Shown: positions 1-9,570 of the stretch, piece by piece | How the letters are laid out: every line of letters begins with the position of its first letter | How positions within the stretch are numbered: the first letter of the stretch is position 1 | Assembly (NCBI GenBank): GCA_918797485.1 | Contig: CAKKNE010000005.1 | Location: 4,712,001 to 4,776,000 of the forward strand | Direction: 5' to 3' | DNA length: 64,000 bases | Source of the DNA: Pelagomonas calceolata | Lineage: Eukaryota > Sar > Pelagophyceae > Pelagomonadales > Pelagomonadaceae | The notes under the pieces: generated by a model | What the model saw: the letters and a program-made list of their open reading frames with translations, nothing else | What the model was told of the DNA's origin: nothing | Databases searched by the model: none | Made by a program: the position numbers and the translations under genes

Positions 1-35
1 TAGACGCCATCGACGCGCGAATACGAAAAAACATT

Positions 36-755
36 TTAGTCACAGAACCACACATATAGATCAAGCACGAGCACGTACAGCTTCTCCGCGAAGGGCACGG
101 CCTCGTCGCGCTCACCGTTCGCATTTGTGCGCGCGCGGTCCGTCGTTTCGACGCCGCCGGCCGCCACGTCCGGGCGCGGCGCCGCGGAGTATACGCGACC
201 GAGCGCCCGGTCGGACCACGCCTCGCTGACCTGGACTCGGAGCTTATCGCCATCGAGGGCCGCTCGCGCCGCGAGAGCCGCCAGGACTCCAAAGAACTCG
301 TCTATGAATGCTTCATCGCCCGACTCTACGACCGCCACACTATCCACGACCCAGCACAACACGCGGCCGCCCCTAGACGATCGTTGCGCGCGCAGCAGAC
401 TCGTGAGGCCGCCGAGCACGCGGGCTGTGCCCGGTGCTCCGCGCCAGCGCCCTGACGCCGCCGAGAGTCGCTCGCGGGCGGCGCGCACGGCGGACCAGGT
501 CGTCGGCGGCTCGCTCGCCGGCAGCGCGTCGACGCGAGCCGCGAACGCTGCGGCCCGCTTAGCTTGGAGCTCCGCGTGCGCCTGGCGACGCGCCGCGTCC
601 TTGAGCTGCAGGTACCGATCGCGCGTCGCGGAGTCTTCGCTTGCTTCGAGTTGCTCCACGACCTTTCTCGCGTCGGCGTCGCCGGTGGCGTAGAAACGGA
701 GGCATGCGGCGTACCACGTTTGCTCGTCGTCTGTGGTTGGTGCTACGGATGCCAT
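36..755 (-). CDS. Hypothetical protein, 239 aa (C-terminus uncertain)
   Basis: I do not recognise this protein. It starts at an ATG (MASVAPTTDDEQTW) and its first 100 residues are Ala/Arg/Glu-rich and probably helical. A more ordered part follows, with hydrophobic strands around VLCWVVDSVAVVESGDEAF. The gene is divergent from the vacuolar sorting receptor gene at 1164, and the shared upstream region carries the promoter-like motif at 960. The last codons run into sequence resembling the left end of the introner family (TGTGTGG, then an A/T-rich stretch, then GCGTCGATGGCGT on the minus strand). The real gene may therefore continue past the window edge through an intron, so the stop given here is provisional. 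Confidence 0.5.
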   Translation of the reverse strand: MASVAPTTDDEQTWYAACLRFYATGDADARKVVEQLEASEDSATRDRYLQLKDAARRQAHAELQAKRAAAFAARVDALPASEPPTTWSAVRAARERLSAASGRWRGAPGTARVLGGLTSLLRAQRSSRGGRVLCWVVDSVAVVESGDEAFIDEFFGVLAALAARAALDGDKLRVQVSEAWSDRALGRVYSAAPRPDVAAGGVETTDRARTNANGERDEAVPFAEKLYVLVLDLYVWFCD

Positions 756-959
756 CCTCTTGGTACACGTATTTAGACGCGGTTTGAGGATGCCTCGCGG
801 CCTCTTTTTGCTGTGCTCAGGTGAGTGAGCTGAGGAGCTCGCGGATGCAAGTTATTGATGCGCAGTTGCACCCTGGACGATCGCTTGATCACTGTGGAGT
901 TTCTGCGCTCGCTTTCTAGTGCGTTACTGGCTTTTTTGCGGCGGCGGCTGGGCAGCCAG

Positions 960-982
960 GCTAGCGTAATGAAAGACACTAG
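960..982 (+). promoter_or_regulatory. Bidirectional promoter motif, copy 1
   Basis: GCTAGCG, then a short spacer, then AAGACACTAG. It lies in the 408-bp divergent interval between the gene starting at 755 (minus) and the receptor gene at 1164 (plus). A weaker partial match (CTAGTGCGTTAC) lies at about 916-927. Confidence 0.6.
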
Positions 983-1163
983 GAGCAAGCAAACCAAGAC
1001 ACCAAAAACAGCGCAGGAGGAGAGAGTTCCGCTCTGCGCCGGTGCGAGAGGAGCGCGCTTCAGCAGCCGCCCTCACGCCCCTGTCGTCAGCCTGCGGGGA
1101 CGCCGCCGACTTAGCCCAAGCCAGCTGCTCACTCCCAGGGGCTGACCCCAGCGCTTCTTGACC

Positions 1164-2759
1164 ATGATGATGGGCCGCCTTACCGTCGGCGCGCTCCTCG
1201 TCGGCCTCGCCGCCACGGAGAACTCCGTCTTCCAGATCAACGTCCCCGCCTCGCTCCGCAAGCCCGGCGGATATTCGCACAAAGCCTCGCTCTTCGGACG
1301 ACCATCCTACGCGTCGACGACGCAGCGCCTCTACTACGCCGGCGACGGCGGCGGCGACGGCACGCTCTGCACGTTCGACACGACGAAGACCTACCCCACG
1401 CCCTTCATTTTGATGGTGGATAGAGGAGACTGTACCTTCGTGACCAAAGCTAGAAACGCGCAGCAGATGGGCGCCACGGCGCTGGTGGTCGCGGACAACC
1501 TGTGCGTCTGCGGGTCCGCGTGCTCGCCGCAGGCCGGCTGCCAGTACACGGAGCCCGTGCTGGCCGATGATGGGTCCGGCGCGGACATCGTCATTCCCGC
1601 GGTCATGCTCCCGAAGCAGGAGGCCGACGACATCGTCAACTATTTTAGGTGCGGCAAGCTCCCGATCCAGGGCCGGCCCCAGACCTGTGCTTGGAGCCCA
1701 GATTGGTCGCAGGACGCCACGGTCCAGGCGTCTTTGGAGTACACGGTCCCAAATCCCGACGACCGCGTCGAGTGGGAGCTCTGGACGACGTCTATTGATG
1801 GGGCTTCTTTGGATTTCCTGACGGCGTTCAAGGATACGGTGCTCCAGCTGGGCACGCACCAGCACTTCGCGCCGATGATGTACACGTATAACGGCTCGCA
1901 GTACGGCTGCGACGTCAAGCAGACGGGGTCGGACATGTGCGGGAATTTATGTACGAATGGGGGGTTATATTGTGCGCCGGATCCCGACGGGAGCCAGGAC
2001 GAGGGTATTAGTGGCGCGGACGTCGTCGCGGAGAATTTGAGGCGGGCCTGCCTGTGGGATTTAGTGGGGGGCGACGACGTCTCCGATAAATCTCAGGTCG
2101 GCGTGGGCAAGGTCTGGTGGGATTATGTGTCGGAGTTCACTCGTTTGTGTTCGACGGCCGAGACATTTGCCGACGATTCCTGTCGGGCCACGGCGATGAA
2201 GAATGCGGGCGCGGACAAGCAGGCCGTCGATACTTGTGTGGAAGGAAGTGGCGGCCTCGAAAAGGGAAGGAACGATGTGTTGGACCAGGCCGTAGAAGCT
2301 CTAGACCGGGAGAATATTGTTTATGTGCCCGAGTGCATTGTTAATGGTGTGGTGCACTACGGCAGCGTCGACCCGCCGAACATACTAGCCTCGATCTGCC
2401 AGGGCTTCCCTATACAAGACCGGCCGCCGGTCTGCGACTGCGCGTCGGACCCGCGCTACGACGACTGCGTCGCGAACAACGGCGCCGCGCCGGCGGCGTC
2501 CGGCGGGTCTTCTTCGTCGAAGGAGCCGGTCGTCGAGCACGACGGCATGCCGTGGTACGGGGTCTTGATGCTCGTCGTGTCGGTCGTCGTCGTCATGCTC
2601 CTCGCGGGCCTGGCCTACTGGAAGCGCACGCAGCGCCAGATGCGCGACCAGGTGCGCGGCATCCTCGCGGAGTACATGCCCATGGAGGACCTGGGGGAGG
2701 CGCTGAACCCCATGCAGACGGAGCCCGACGCTGCGCCGGTCTTCTCCGTGAACGCGTGA
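1164..2759 (+). CDS. Vacuolar sorting receptor-like type I membrane protein
   Basis: 531 aa. Vacuolar sorting receptors are cargo receptors that carry soluble hydrolases from Golgi to vacuole. Seen: a short hydrophobic signal segment after MMMGRLTV; a protease-associated (PA) domain at about residues 45-165, including a strand FILMVDRGDCTFVTKARNA; a long Cys-rich luminal region with the receptor-type sequence around CDVKQTGSDMCGNLC and a second conserved block near YVPECIVNG; a Ser-rich linker; one transmembrane helix at about 463-486; and a 45-aa cytosolic tail with YMPM, matching the YxxΦ adaptor motif (YMPL in plants). ATG 1164 is preferred over the upstream in-frame TTG. Plant receptors have C-terminal EGF repeats; here only a short Cys cluster (CDCASDPRYDDC) precedes the membrane helix. 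Confidence 0.88.
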   Translation: MMMGRLTVGALLVGLAATENSVFQINVPASLRKPGGYSHKASLFGRPSYASTTQRLYYAGDGGGDGTLCTFDTTKTYPTPFILMVDRGDCTFVTKARNAQQMGATALVVADNLCVCGSACSPQAGCQYTEPVLADDGSGADIVIPAVMLPKQEADDIVNYFRCGKLPIQGRPQTCAWSPDWSQDATVQASLEYTVPNPDDRVEWELWTTSIDGASLDFLTAFKDTVLQLGTHQHFAPMMYTYNGSQYGCDVKQTGSDMCGNLCTNGGLYCAPDPDGSQDEGISGADVVAENLRRACLWDLVGGDDVSDKSQVGVGKVWWDYVSEFTRLCSTAETFADDSCRATAMKNAGADKQAVDTCVEGSGGLEKGRNDVLDQAVEALDRENIVYVPECIVNGVVHYGSVDPPNILASICQGFPIQDRPPVCDCASDPRYDDCVANNGAAPAASGGSSSSKEPVVEHDGMPWYGVLMLVVSVVVVMLLAGLAYWKRTQRQMRDQVRGILAEYMPMEDLGEALNPMQTEPDAAPVFSVNA

Positions 2760-2833
2760 CCCTGATCCCCTGTCCCTTGTAGTAAGTTCTCTTTTCCCAT
2801 CTTACACGTTAGACTCATGCGCTTGTCGTCCGA

Positions 2834-4045
2834 TCACGACGCGAGCACGTCGTCCATGTCGGCGTCGCGCCCGTCGTCGACGGCGTTATTTACGAAATAC
2901 TTCCGCCGTGTTAGAATGCAGTTGCGATAAGAGAACCATTCCGCCGCGACCCTGAACACCGGCAATAAGCTCCGCGCGTAGTGCATGCTGCTTTTGATCT
3001 CCCGTGCCATCGGATGTCCACCGCCCAGCACGCGCCGCGCCGTCCGTTCCAACTCCTCGAGCGTCGTCGCGGCCTCGCGGACGTCGTCGAGCGTGGGCTC
3101 GCTGCCCTTGGGGTCCTCGCAGAGCCTCGCCGCGTACAGCCACCTCAATCTGATCGCGAGCTGATGATCCTCTCCAAATACGCGCCGCGCCACAGGGATT
3201 ATTTTGCGCAGCAATGCCTTGGCTTCGTCGGGGTCGAGGTAAAGCCTGGATGACGCATAGTTTTCGGCTAAGACGAGGCTTTCCCTATCATCCTCGCCCA
3301 AGAGCCTACAATGTTTGAAATATGCGTGTCGCACAATGCGCAAGGCCTCTTCACCCCGACCAAGCATTCGATACGTTCTCGCGAGCTTGCCCCGCGCGGC
3401 GAGTATGTCGCCTTCTGGTGCGCCAACGCGCCGCAGCAAAGACAGATGTGCGTGTCTCACGCAGAATGAATCGAGGACGTCTCCGCATCCGACGTCATTG
3501 GCAGCGTACAGACCGTTCCCAAGCTGTTTCATCGCTTCCCGCCGAAGCAGGTTCTCCTCCGGCCGGCCCAAGTATGTCTTCCAGCACGCCCACCCGAGCG
3601 CACACCGCACGGCGCCGTGGTAATCTTGCTCGCACAGGCCACACGAGTACCATCGATCAAAGCGTCGCCCGCCGCCGCGCTCGACCGCGACCTGGGCCTG
3701 CCGCGCCAAGCACGACACGTGCGCGAAGCCAGACTCCCCGCGGCATGAACAACCACGAACGAGACCCTCTTCATCGCCCTCGCCATAACAGATGTAGCAC
3801 ATTTGACCCGCGGTGTCGTCCGCGCACGCCTCGACCGCGACCGAGACGGCCTCATTGTATTTTTGGTCGGCGTGATATTGTTCCGCGTTGCCGCCGTCGT
3901 GTATCGCCAAACACACTTCGTTGTGTCCTCCGCGCTGGCCATCGAGTCGACAGGCCTCACTGCAATATCTGGTGGCACAAACTCCACACCCCGGCGCGTC
4001 GTGGACCAGTGGGGCGGCACAGGCGGCGCAGTGTATGAGGATCAT
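2834..4045 (-). CDS. MYND finger / RING-CH finger / TPR protein
   Basis: 403 aa. Residues 5-45 form a MYND-type Cys/His cluster (CAAC, CGVCATRYCSEAC, H/C end). Residues about 80-140 form a RING-CH-like finger (CYICYGEGDEEGLVRGCSC, then FAHVSC and CGLC), suggesting E3 ubiquitin-ligase or protein-interaction activity. The rest is TPR/kinesin-light-chain-like (LGEDDRESLVLAENYASS, VFGEDHQLAIRLRWLYA). The C-terminal third is homologous to the fragment at 26335, so this is a multi-copy family in this genome. It converges with the receptor gene, with 74 bp between the stops. The function is inferred from domains only. Confidence 0.8.
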   Translation of the reverse strand: MILIHCAACAAPLVHDAPGCGVCATRYCSEACRLDGQRGGHNEVCLAIHDGGNAEQYHADQKYNEAVSVAVEACADDTAGQMCYICYGEGDEEGLVRGCSCRGESGFAHVSCLARQAQVAVERGGGRRFDRWYSCGLCEQDYHGAVRCALGWACWKTYLGRPEENLLRREAMKQLGNGLYAANDVGCGDVLDSFCVRHAHLSLLRRVGAPEGDILAARGKLARTYRMLGRGEEALRIVRHAYFKHCRLLGEDDRESLVLAENYASSRLYLDPDEAKALLRKIIPVARRVFGEDHQLAIRLRWLYAARLCEDPKGSEPTLDDVREAATTLEELERTARRVLGGGHPMAREIKSSMHYARSLLPVFRVAAEWFSYRNCILTRRKYFVNNAVDDGRDADMDDVLAS

Positions 4046-4212
4046 CGTCCCGTTGCGGGCGGAGCTTTAAGTCTCGCGGCTTGCGAAGAAAAAAAAATTT
4101 TTTTCGAGTGATTTTTCGCCAATAAACGGGTTTTCTCCCAACTTTGTGACCTCTCTTATCACCAATTTAAATATTCACAAAGTTAGATAAACAGGGGGAC
4201 GGACAACGAAAC

Positions 4213-6627
4213 TCAGATCTCGATCTCCAGCGGCTCGTCGTCCCAGCGCGTCGCGTCCGCCGCGACCGGCGGGCGGTAGAAGCTCGACATGTGCGTCGTG
4301 AACTCCTCGTCGTCGAGGTTCAACACGCGCTGCCAGGCCTCGCGCTCCGCGGCCTCCGTCTCGTAGCGATCCAATTCGGAATCCTCGCAGAACGCGTCGT
4401 CCAAATACAGGTGCGGGTCGACCGGGCAGCCCTCCTCGTCGTCGCACGGTCTAAAAATGACGTCCGCCGCCGCGCCGAAGTCGTAGCGGTCCCGCGGCTT
4501 CGGGAGGATGCCGTCATCAAATAAATGCAGACATCGCGATTCGAGGTCATATACTAACGGAACACCTGTTGGTATTTCAATGTCGCTGATGACGTCGCGC
4601 GGCACGTCGCATAAATCCATGAGCAACCCGCGAATCGCGTTTTCGGACGACGATATCAATACGGTTCTGTTCTGCGCCACCGTCTGGGGCAGGATCGTGT
4701 CCCTGTAGTAAGGTATGGTTCGTTGCAAGCAGTCTTTCAGCGACTCCGTCCTAGGCAGTTTGTGGTGGAGTTCTATTTTACCGTGGCCCAGGCTCCGGAT
4801 GAAGGACTGCCTCAGACTAATCGGGAGGTCGTGGACGTACTTGACGTAGCGTTCGTCGTTGCCCGGGTATTTTGAGGAAAACGGCGACGCCGGCGGCGGT
4901 CTTTCCGCAAACCCCCGCCGCCACTTCCGGAACTGGGCCTCCCCATGCCGCTGGGCGATCATCTTCTTCGACAGACCGGTCAAAGCGCCGTACATCCTCT
5001 CATTTAACCGCCACGACTTGTGGATCGACACCCAGAGCGAGTCTAAAGGTGCCAACACTAGCCACGCCGTCGTGATGGCGCGCGTGAGCCACGACGTGTA
5101 GACCGCGTCGACCTCGACGCCGTGGGCCGCGAGTAAAGCACCAGCTCTTGAAGCTTCGGCCCGGCCTTCTGGCGAGAGCGGAGCGTCTTCCCAGCCCGTG
5201 AATAAGCCTAATTTGTTGTGCGTCGTCTGGCCGTGCCGTATCAAAATCACGAGGGGAGGGCGCTGCTTGCCCGGCGTCGGGGGCTTCACACTTCTACGCC
5301 GTCTAGGCCGTTCCCTAGACGCCATCGGCCCGGCCTGCGGTTGGGTGGGTCTAGCTTCCACAACACCACCTCTAGCATCAGCATCAGGAACCACAGAAGG
5401 CACGACCTTGATGGGTGCCTGGGCTAATAACGGTACGGGGTCCACCAGCGGTAGATTCGTCCCGAGCTGCGCGTAGGCCATCACCCTCCTTTCTCTAGCT
5501 AGCGTCTCCAGACCTTGCTCCAGAGTAGAACTGACGGCGTCCTGCGACGACGGCGCCCAGGACGGCGGCTCGAGCAGGGCCTTCCTTTCGAGCGCGATGG
5601 CCTCTCTCAATAACCCTCGCTCTTCGAGGAACTCTCCTGAAAGATCGGTTTGGGTCTTGTCCATTGTTTCAACCGGTATTAAGGTACCACTGTCATCCCT
5701 ATCAAACTCATACACTAATGGAATACCATTCGGGATCCCTACTCGTTCAATCACTGAATCGTCGAGGCCATCGATGTTCTTCACCAGGCCTCTCAGGCTG
5801 TTGCCGTGGGCCACGACGACCACATCTAAACCCTCGTCCAAGTCCTGGAGGATTCTTTCTTGAAACACCGGCACGACTCGCTCCAGGCATTCCTCTAAAG
5901 ATTCCGCTCTGGGCAAATCGCCGCGCGGTAATCCTACGTATTTTCTTTCTCTCGTGGCTGAGAGCGCATGCGCGTCCGGGAGTTCGGGAGGCCTAGTAGC
6001 GTAGCCTGCTCTAAATGATTGGACCACGGCCGGGCTGAGGACGTCGACCAGACCGACTTTGCTCCTACCTTGTAGCGCACCATAGTGCCTTTCGTTTAAG
6101 CGCCAGTCCTTGACGACTGGTCGGTAAGTCTGGCCCAGCTCCGCGAGTAAGATCCAAGCGGAGCGAATCGCCCGCTTCAGTACCGAAGTGTACACGACGT
6201 CCGCCTGCAGGCCTCGTTCCAGCATCAGCCGCGCCGCGTGCTCCATCTCCGTCTCGCCGATCGGCGACAGGTCGACGTCGACCCAGCCCGTGAAGGTCTT
6301 GTTGGCGTTCCAAGTCGACTGGCCGTGTCTGATTAAAACAAGCTTGCCGGGCGGCTTGCGGCCGCGGCCCTGCCAGGCCCGTCCGAGCCGTTTCCAGGCC
6401 TTGCCCAGGAGGCCGCGGTCCCTTCTCAATGAAGATTCTAGGGACGAGGCCTCGGGCGGGATCTCGCACTCGTCGAGCGGGCACCAGACATTCTCCTCGT
6501 GGTCGTAGTCGTCATCATCAAAAACGATGGATGGGGCCGGCGGCTTCTTGAGGCCTAAGCGGCGCAGCGGTGCTAGGAGGGCTCGCGTCGAGGCTGCGAG
6601 CAGGAGCCATGTGCTTGCTCTGTGCAT
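4213..6627 (-). CDS. Tandem phosphoglycerate-mutase protein, second domain inactive-looking
   Basis: 804 aa. Two complete cofactor-dependent phosphoglycerate mutase (histidine phosphatase) domains in one chain. Domain 1 (about 95-330) has LIRHGQSTWN with its RHG at 100-102, FTGWVDVDLSPIG, the acid NERHYGALQG and the second histidine VVAHGNSLRGL, so it should be active. Domain 2 (from about 455) keeps LIRHGQTTHN and NERMYGALTG, but near residue 657 the second catalytic His region reads ISSSENAIRGL, without His. The N-terminus (MHRASTWLLLAAST) is hydrophobic and could be a targeting signal, possibly plastid. Glycolytic or Calvin-side mutase activity from domain 1 is likely; domain 2 may be regulatory. 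A promoter motif lies about 190 bp upstream. Confidence 0.88.
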   Translation of the reverse strand: MHRASTWLLLAASTRALLAPLRRLGLKKPPAPSIVFDDDDYDHEENVWCPLDECEIPPEASSLESSLRRDRGLLGKAWKRLGRAWQGRGRKPPGKLVLIRHGQSTWNANKTFTGWVDVDLSPIGETEMEHAARLMLERGLQADVVYTSVLKRAIRSAWILLAELGQTYRPVVKDWRLNERHYGALQGRSKVGLVDVLSPAVVQSFRAGYATRPPELPDAHALSATRERKYVGLPRGDLPRAESLEECLERVVPVFQERILQDLDEGLDVVVVAHGNSLRGLVKNIDGLDDSVIERVGIPNGIPLVYEFDRDDSGTLIPVETMDKTQTDLSGEFLEERGLLREAIALERKALLEPPSWAPSSQDAVSSTLEQGLETLARERRVMAYAQLGTNLPLVDPVPLLAQAPIKVVPSVVPDADARGGVVEARPTQPQAGPMASRERPRRRRSVKPPTPGKQRPPLVILIRHGQTTHNKLGLFTGWEDAPLSPEGRAEASRAGALLAAHGVEVDAVYTSWLTRAITTAWLVLAPLDSLWVSIHKSWRLNERMYGALTGLSKKMIAQRHGEAQFRKWRRGFAERPPPASPFSSKYPGNDERYVKYVHDLPISLRQSFIRSLGHGKIELHHKLPRTESLKDCLQRTIPYYRDTILPQTVAQNRTVLISSSENAIRGLLMDLCDVPRDVISDIEIPTGVPLVYDLESRCLHLFDDGILPKPRDRYDFGAAADVIFRPCDDEEGCPVDPHLYLDDAFCEDSELDRYETEAAEREAWQRVLNLDDEEFTTHMSSFYRPPVAADATRWDDEPLEIEI

Positions 6628-6810
6628 CGTTGGCGCGTACAGCTCTGCTCTCTCAATGTGCTGTCACAGGCCTGGCGCGGTTTTGGGGCAACCGGCAGCC
6701 ACGCGATCGCGTTCGACGGCTCACGCTACAGCTTTCCAACTTGCCCAGCTACTCGCGCGTGCTCGACTGACGGTGAGGGCTGCATGCGCGATGCCCGCGC
6801 CGGAGACAAG

Positions 6811-6831
6811 TTAGCGTTCGTAAGACACTAG
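6811..6831 (+). promoter_or_regulatory. Promoter motif, copy 2
   Basis: TTAGCGTTCGTAAGACACTAG. It lies upstream of the mutase gene (start 6627, minus) and just downstream of the NOP14 stop, so here it can serve only one gene. Confidence 0.55.
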
Positions 6832-6899
6832 AAAAAAATCGGGCCCTGCGACGTAACTAGCCTGAGCCTGAAGATAGCTGCGAGTCACAAACTAGCTAC

Positions 6900-9032
6900 T
6901 TATTTGCCGGACCACCCGTTCTGCGCCTGCGTCTGGAGCCACGCGTAGTTCGCCTGGCGCTCGTCCTGCTTCGAGCCGCGGTCGCCGGCCTTGCGCCGCG
7001 ACCGCTCCGCGCGGAGGAACTCCGCGTCGCGCCGCAGCTCGCGCACCGCTCCCCTATGCTCCTTGCGCACCTGTCTTTTCAATTTCTTGAGCTCGCCCTT
7101 TGGCGTTTTTTCCGTGAGCCTGGAGCCGATCGTGTGCGCCTCGAGGCGCGGCTCGAGCGTTTCCGGCGCGGTTATGATAACGTCCGCGTCCGGTTCGGAC
7201 GCATCCACACTATTCAGGGAAGCCAGGCAGGCGTCGAGCGTTTTTAACAGTGAAGGCGCGGCGCCGCGCGCCGCCAGCAGCTCCCGCGCGGCCGTGGCGG
7301 CCTTGACGAGCGGATCGACGAACGCCGAAGCGGCGCCCCGGTTCGCGTCGGAAACCGTGAAGGCCACGGCCTCGACGGCCAGCGACGCCGCGCCCGCGAT
7401 TAGGGAAGCGCACCTCGTTGATGACGTATCCTGGCTTAGGTCCTCAATCGCTATCTGCGGCGGATTGGCGCCGCGCCAGGCACAAGCGGAGGCGAGGCCG
7501 CACTTTTCGATATCACCGAGGACCGTCTGGAGAAACGCAAAGGCCTCGGGCACCCACCAAGTCCGCCCCTCGGCGTTGATGCCCGCCGCCTCCATAACTG
7601 TCAGGCACCGTAGCAAGCCAATACCGACCTCTCCGCAAGTTTGTGGAGCGCGGTTCTCATCTAATGATTGCGCCAGCTTCACTATTGAACGGTAGGCTAA
7701 CCGAGGCGCCTCGTCGTCCGCCGAACATAATAAAGATTCTTCCTTCAGGACCACGCGCAGCGCGAGGCATGCGCCCGGAGACATGCCCTCGTCAATCAAA
7801 GCCTCTTCAATGCACTCCGCGGCGCGCTCCGGCTCCAAAGCTACGAGGACGCCGGACAACGTATGAGCTAGGGCCTCAACCTCATTCTTCATACCAGTAC
7901 CATTACAGAGATCGTCGCCCGCATCCACCAAAGCGCCGCAGAGCGCCCTGACAAAGCCCTCGTACTTGGCCACATCTCCAAGTGCCGGAGCGTGGCAGCA
8001 CGCTATTCTACGTACTACTCTTCCGATGTCCGCCTCGGACGTCGCCCCGACGCTCCGCACCAGCTCCCGCAATTCATCGCTCGTGGAAGGGCAGGCATCA
8101 AACACGTAGGGGATCTCGTTTTCCTCCTCTTCTTCCACGACGTCGTCCTCCGACGAGCTGTAGCCCTCCGGCTTTATTATGCCATACCAAGGGTCCGACG
8201 GGTCCCGCGACCAAGGATCATGTGGATCTTTATTCGTCTGCTCCGCCTTGCGCCCTTCAATTCTTGAAGAGCGCTGCGCCTCCCTTCTTTTGAGAGCGTC
8301 GAGGCGCGCCCGCGCCGCTTCCGCCGGCGCGATCGACGGATCCGTGGCCCTGACGCGTCGCTCCGTGGCCAAGGCCCGCAAATCCCGATCGTAGTCGTCG
8401 TCGTCATCGTTGCGGTCCGGCTTGTTGGCGCGAAAAGACAAGGACTGGGCCAGGTCCCCAAAAGACGCGTCCAGGGCCTCCCGGTCCCGGGCGAGCTGCT
8501 CGTTGGCTTGTTGTCTTTCTTCTCTTTCTTGTTTGGTCTGCGCGATCATGTCCCCGACGAAGTCGCGCTTCTCGTAGTCGTCGCCCGTGCCGAAATGTTC
8601 TTGTACAGACTCCTTCGCCCTTCTATCCTCACCTTCATCGCCAAAGAAAGCGGCACTAATAGCGGCATCGGACAGCGGCTTGCCGCCGTGCGTCAGCTCT
8701 TCATCCAGACCTCGTCGCGACGTCCGCGTCCGCTTCGTGCGCTCGCGCTGGAACCGCAACAACATGGCATCGTCTTCATCTAAACCTTCGCCTAATCTCT
8801 GATCCTCGAAGACGTTCTCGCGCGTTTCTCTTGCTAAATCCTTCAGTAGACCCCTTCGTCTCCGCTCGTCGCCCTTGGCCCTGCTTCGTCCCACATCGCG
8901 CACCGCTCCTTTCGCCCGATGGTTCAGCGCGACGGGACGCTTCCTCTTATTACCGACGGCGTCGAAGGGGTTGCTAGTTTTGGCTGTTGATTTGGCCTTG
9001 CCGCGCGGCGTGTGGCGCTTCTTCTTGGCCAT
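6900..9032 (-). CDS. NOP14: NOP14, small-subunit processome protein
   Basis: 710 aa. NOP14 is a nucleolar component of the U3 snoRNP/90S pre-ribosome needed for 18S rRNA maturation. Seen: a basic start (MAKKKRHTPRGKAKS), the family N-terminal block SNPFDAVGNKRKRPV, the conserved stretch VFEDQRLGEGLDEDD, acidic and coiled segments (DPWSRDPSDPWYG, SSSEDDVVEEEEENE), and a Lys/Arg-rich C-terminus typical of the family (FLRAERSRRK, then a nearby DERQANYAWLQTQ). The first ATG, at 9032, fits the family start; the reading frame continues upstream only to a GTG. It is somewhat shorter than the fungal and animal proteins (about 810-860 aa). Confidence 0.85.
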   Translation of the reverse strand: MAKKKRHTPRGKAKSTAKTSNPFDAVGNKRKRPVALNHRAKGAVRDVGRSRAKGDERRRRGLLKDLARETRENVFEDQRLGEGLDEDDAMLLRFQRERTKRTRTSRRGLDEELTHGGKPLSDAAISAAFFGDEGEDRRAKESVQEHFGTGDDYEKRDFVGDMIAQTKQEREERQQANEQLARDREALDASFGDLAQSLSFRANKPDRNDDDDDYDRDLRALATERRVRATDPSIAPAEAARARLDALKRREAQRSSRIEGRKAEQTNKDPHDPWSRDPSDPWYGIIKPEGYSSSEDDVVEEEEENEIPYVFDACPSTSDELRELVRSVGATSEADIGRVVRRIACCHAPALGDVAKYEGFVRALCGALVDAGDDLCNGTGMKNEVEALAHTLSGVLVALEPERAAECIEEALIDEGMSPGACLALRVVLKEESLLCSADDEAPRLAYRSIVKLAQSLDENRAPQTCGEVGIGLLRCLTVMEAAGINAEGRTWWVPEAFAFLQTVLGDIEKCGLASACAWRGANPPQIAIEDLSQDTSSTRCASLIAGAASLAVEAVAFTVSDANRGAASAFVDPLVKAATAARELLAARGAAPSLLKTLDACLASLNSVDASEPDADVIITAPETLEPRLEAHTIGSRLTEKTPKGELKKLKRQVRKEHRGAVRELRRDAEFLRAERSRRKAGDRGSKQDERQANYAWLQTQAQNGWSGK

Positions 9033-9570
9033 CGCTGCGCCGCTGCGGCACTGCTGCAGGCTAGATGGCGATGCCAAATTGCTGGGCAGCGGTGGCGCAC
9101 CACTGGCGAAGCGTCGTCGCAGCAAACGTATGATATCAAGAGACTCTCTATGCCAATGCTGCTGTCGACGCACTTCCGTAATGTCGCTTTTTAGGCAGCT
9201 GCAGTCTCGAGCCCTACCCTAGCTAGCCCCTCTAGCGCTGCGCTTAGAGATAGCGGTTATGGTGAGGCGAGTCCGTTGAGCAAGCTCGAGGAAGTGCCGG
9301 CCCCAGCTCCAGCTTCGCGGGCTCCGCTAGAGTAGAGCGTTGTGCGCGCCACCGCGCGTTCCTCGTGTAAATGTCGCGAGCCCTCTTCCAAAGCATAAGC
9401 GGGCCTCAGAACGCTCAGGGGCGACGCCCTACCGTGGATTTCAGGCGAGTTCCGGAAGCAAGCGAAATTTCTTGGGGGGGGAGCCACCTCATCAACCAAC
9501 AGATCGACCTCCTTGGGCAGCGATTTCTAAACGTACAAGCCAATCAAAGTTGCAAAAGCACCGAGACAAC
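9033..9570. other. Intergenic region between NOP14 and the SnoaL-like gene
   Basis: A divergent 538-bp region with no convincing ORF. Unlike most divergent intervals here, it lacks a clear GTAAGACACTAG motif; only loose CTAG clusters occur at about 9219-9237. It contains the TCAGGCGAGTTCCGGA element described separately. Confidence 0.6.
9441..9456 (+). promoter_or_regulatory. Shared upstream element, copy A
   Basis: TCAGGCGAGTTCCGGA, 115 bp before the ATG of the SnoaL-like gene. An identical 16-mer lies 75 bp before the ATG of the next gene (10774-10789), with partly matching sequence on its left (CCGTGGATT versus CCACGGACT). This suggests common control or a common 5' UTR element. Confidence 0.55.
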
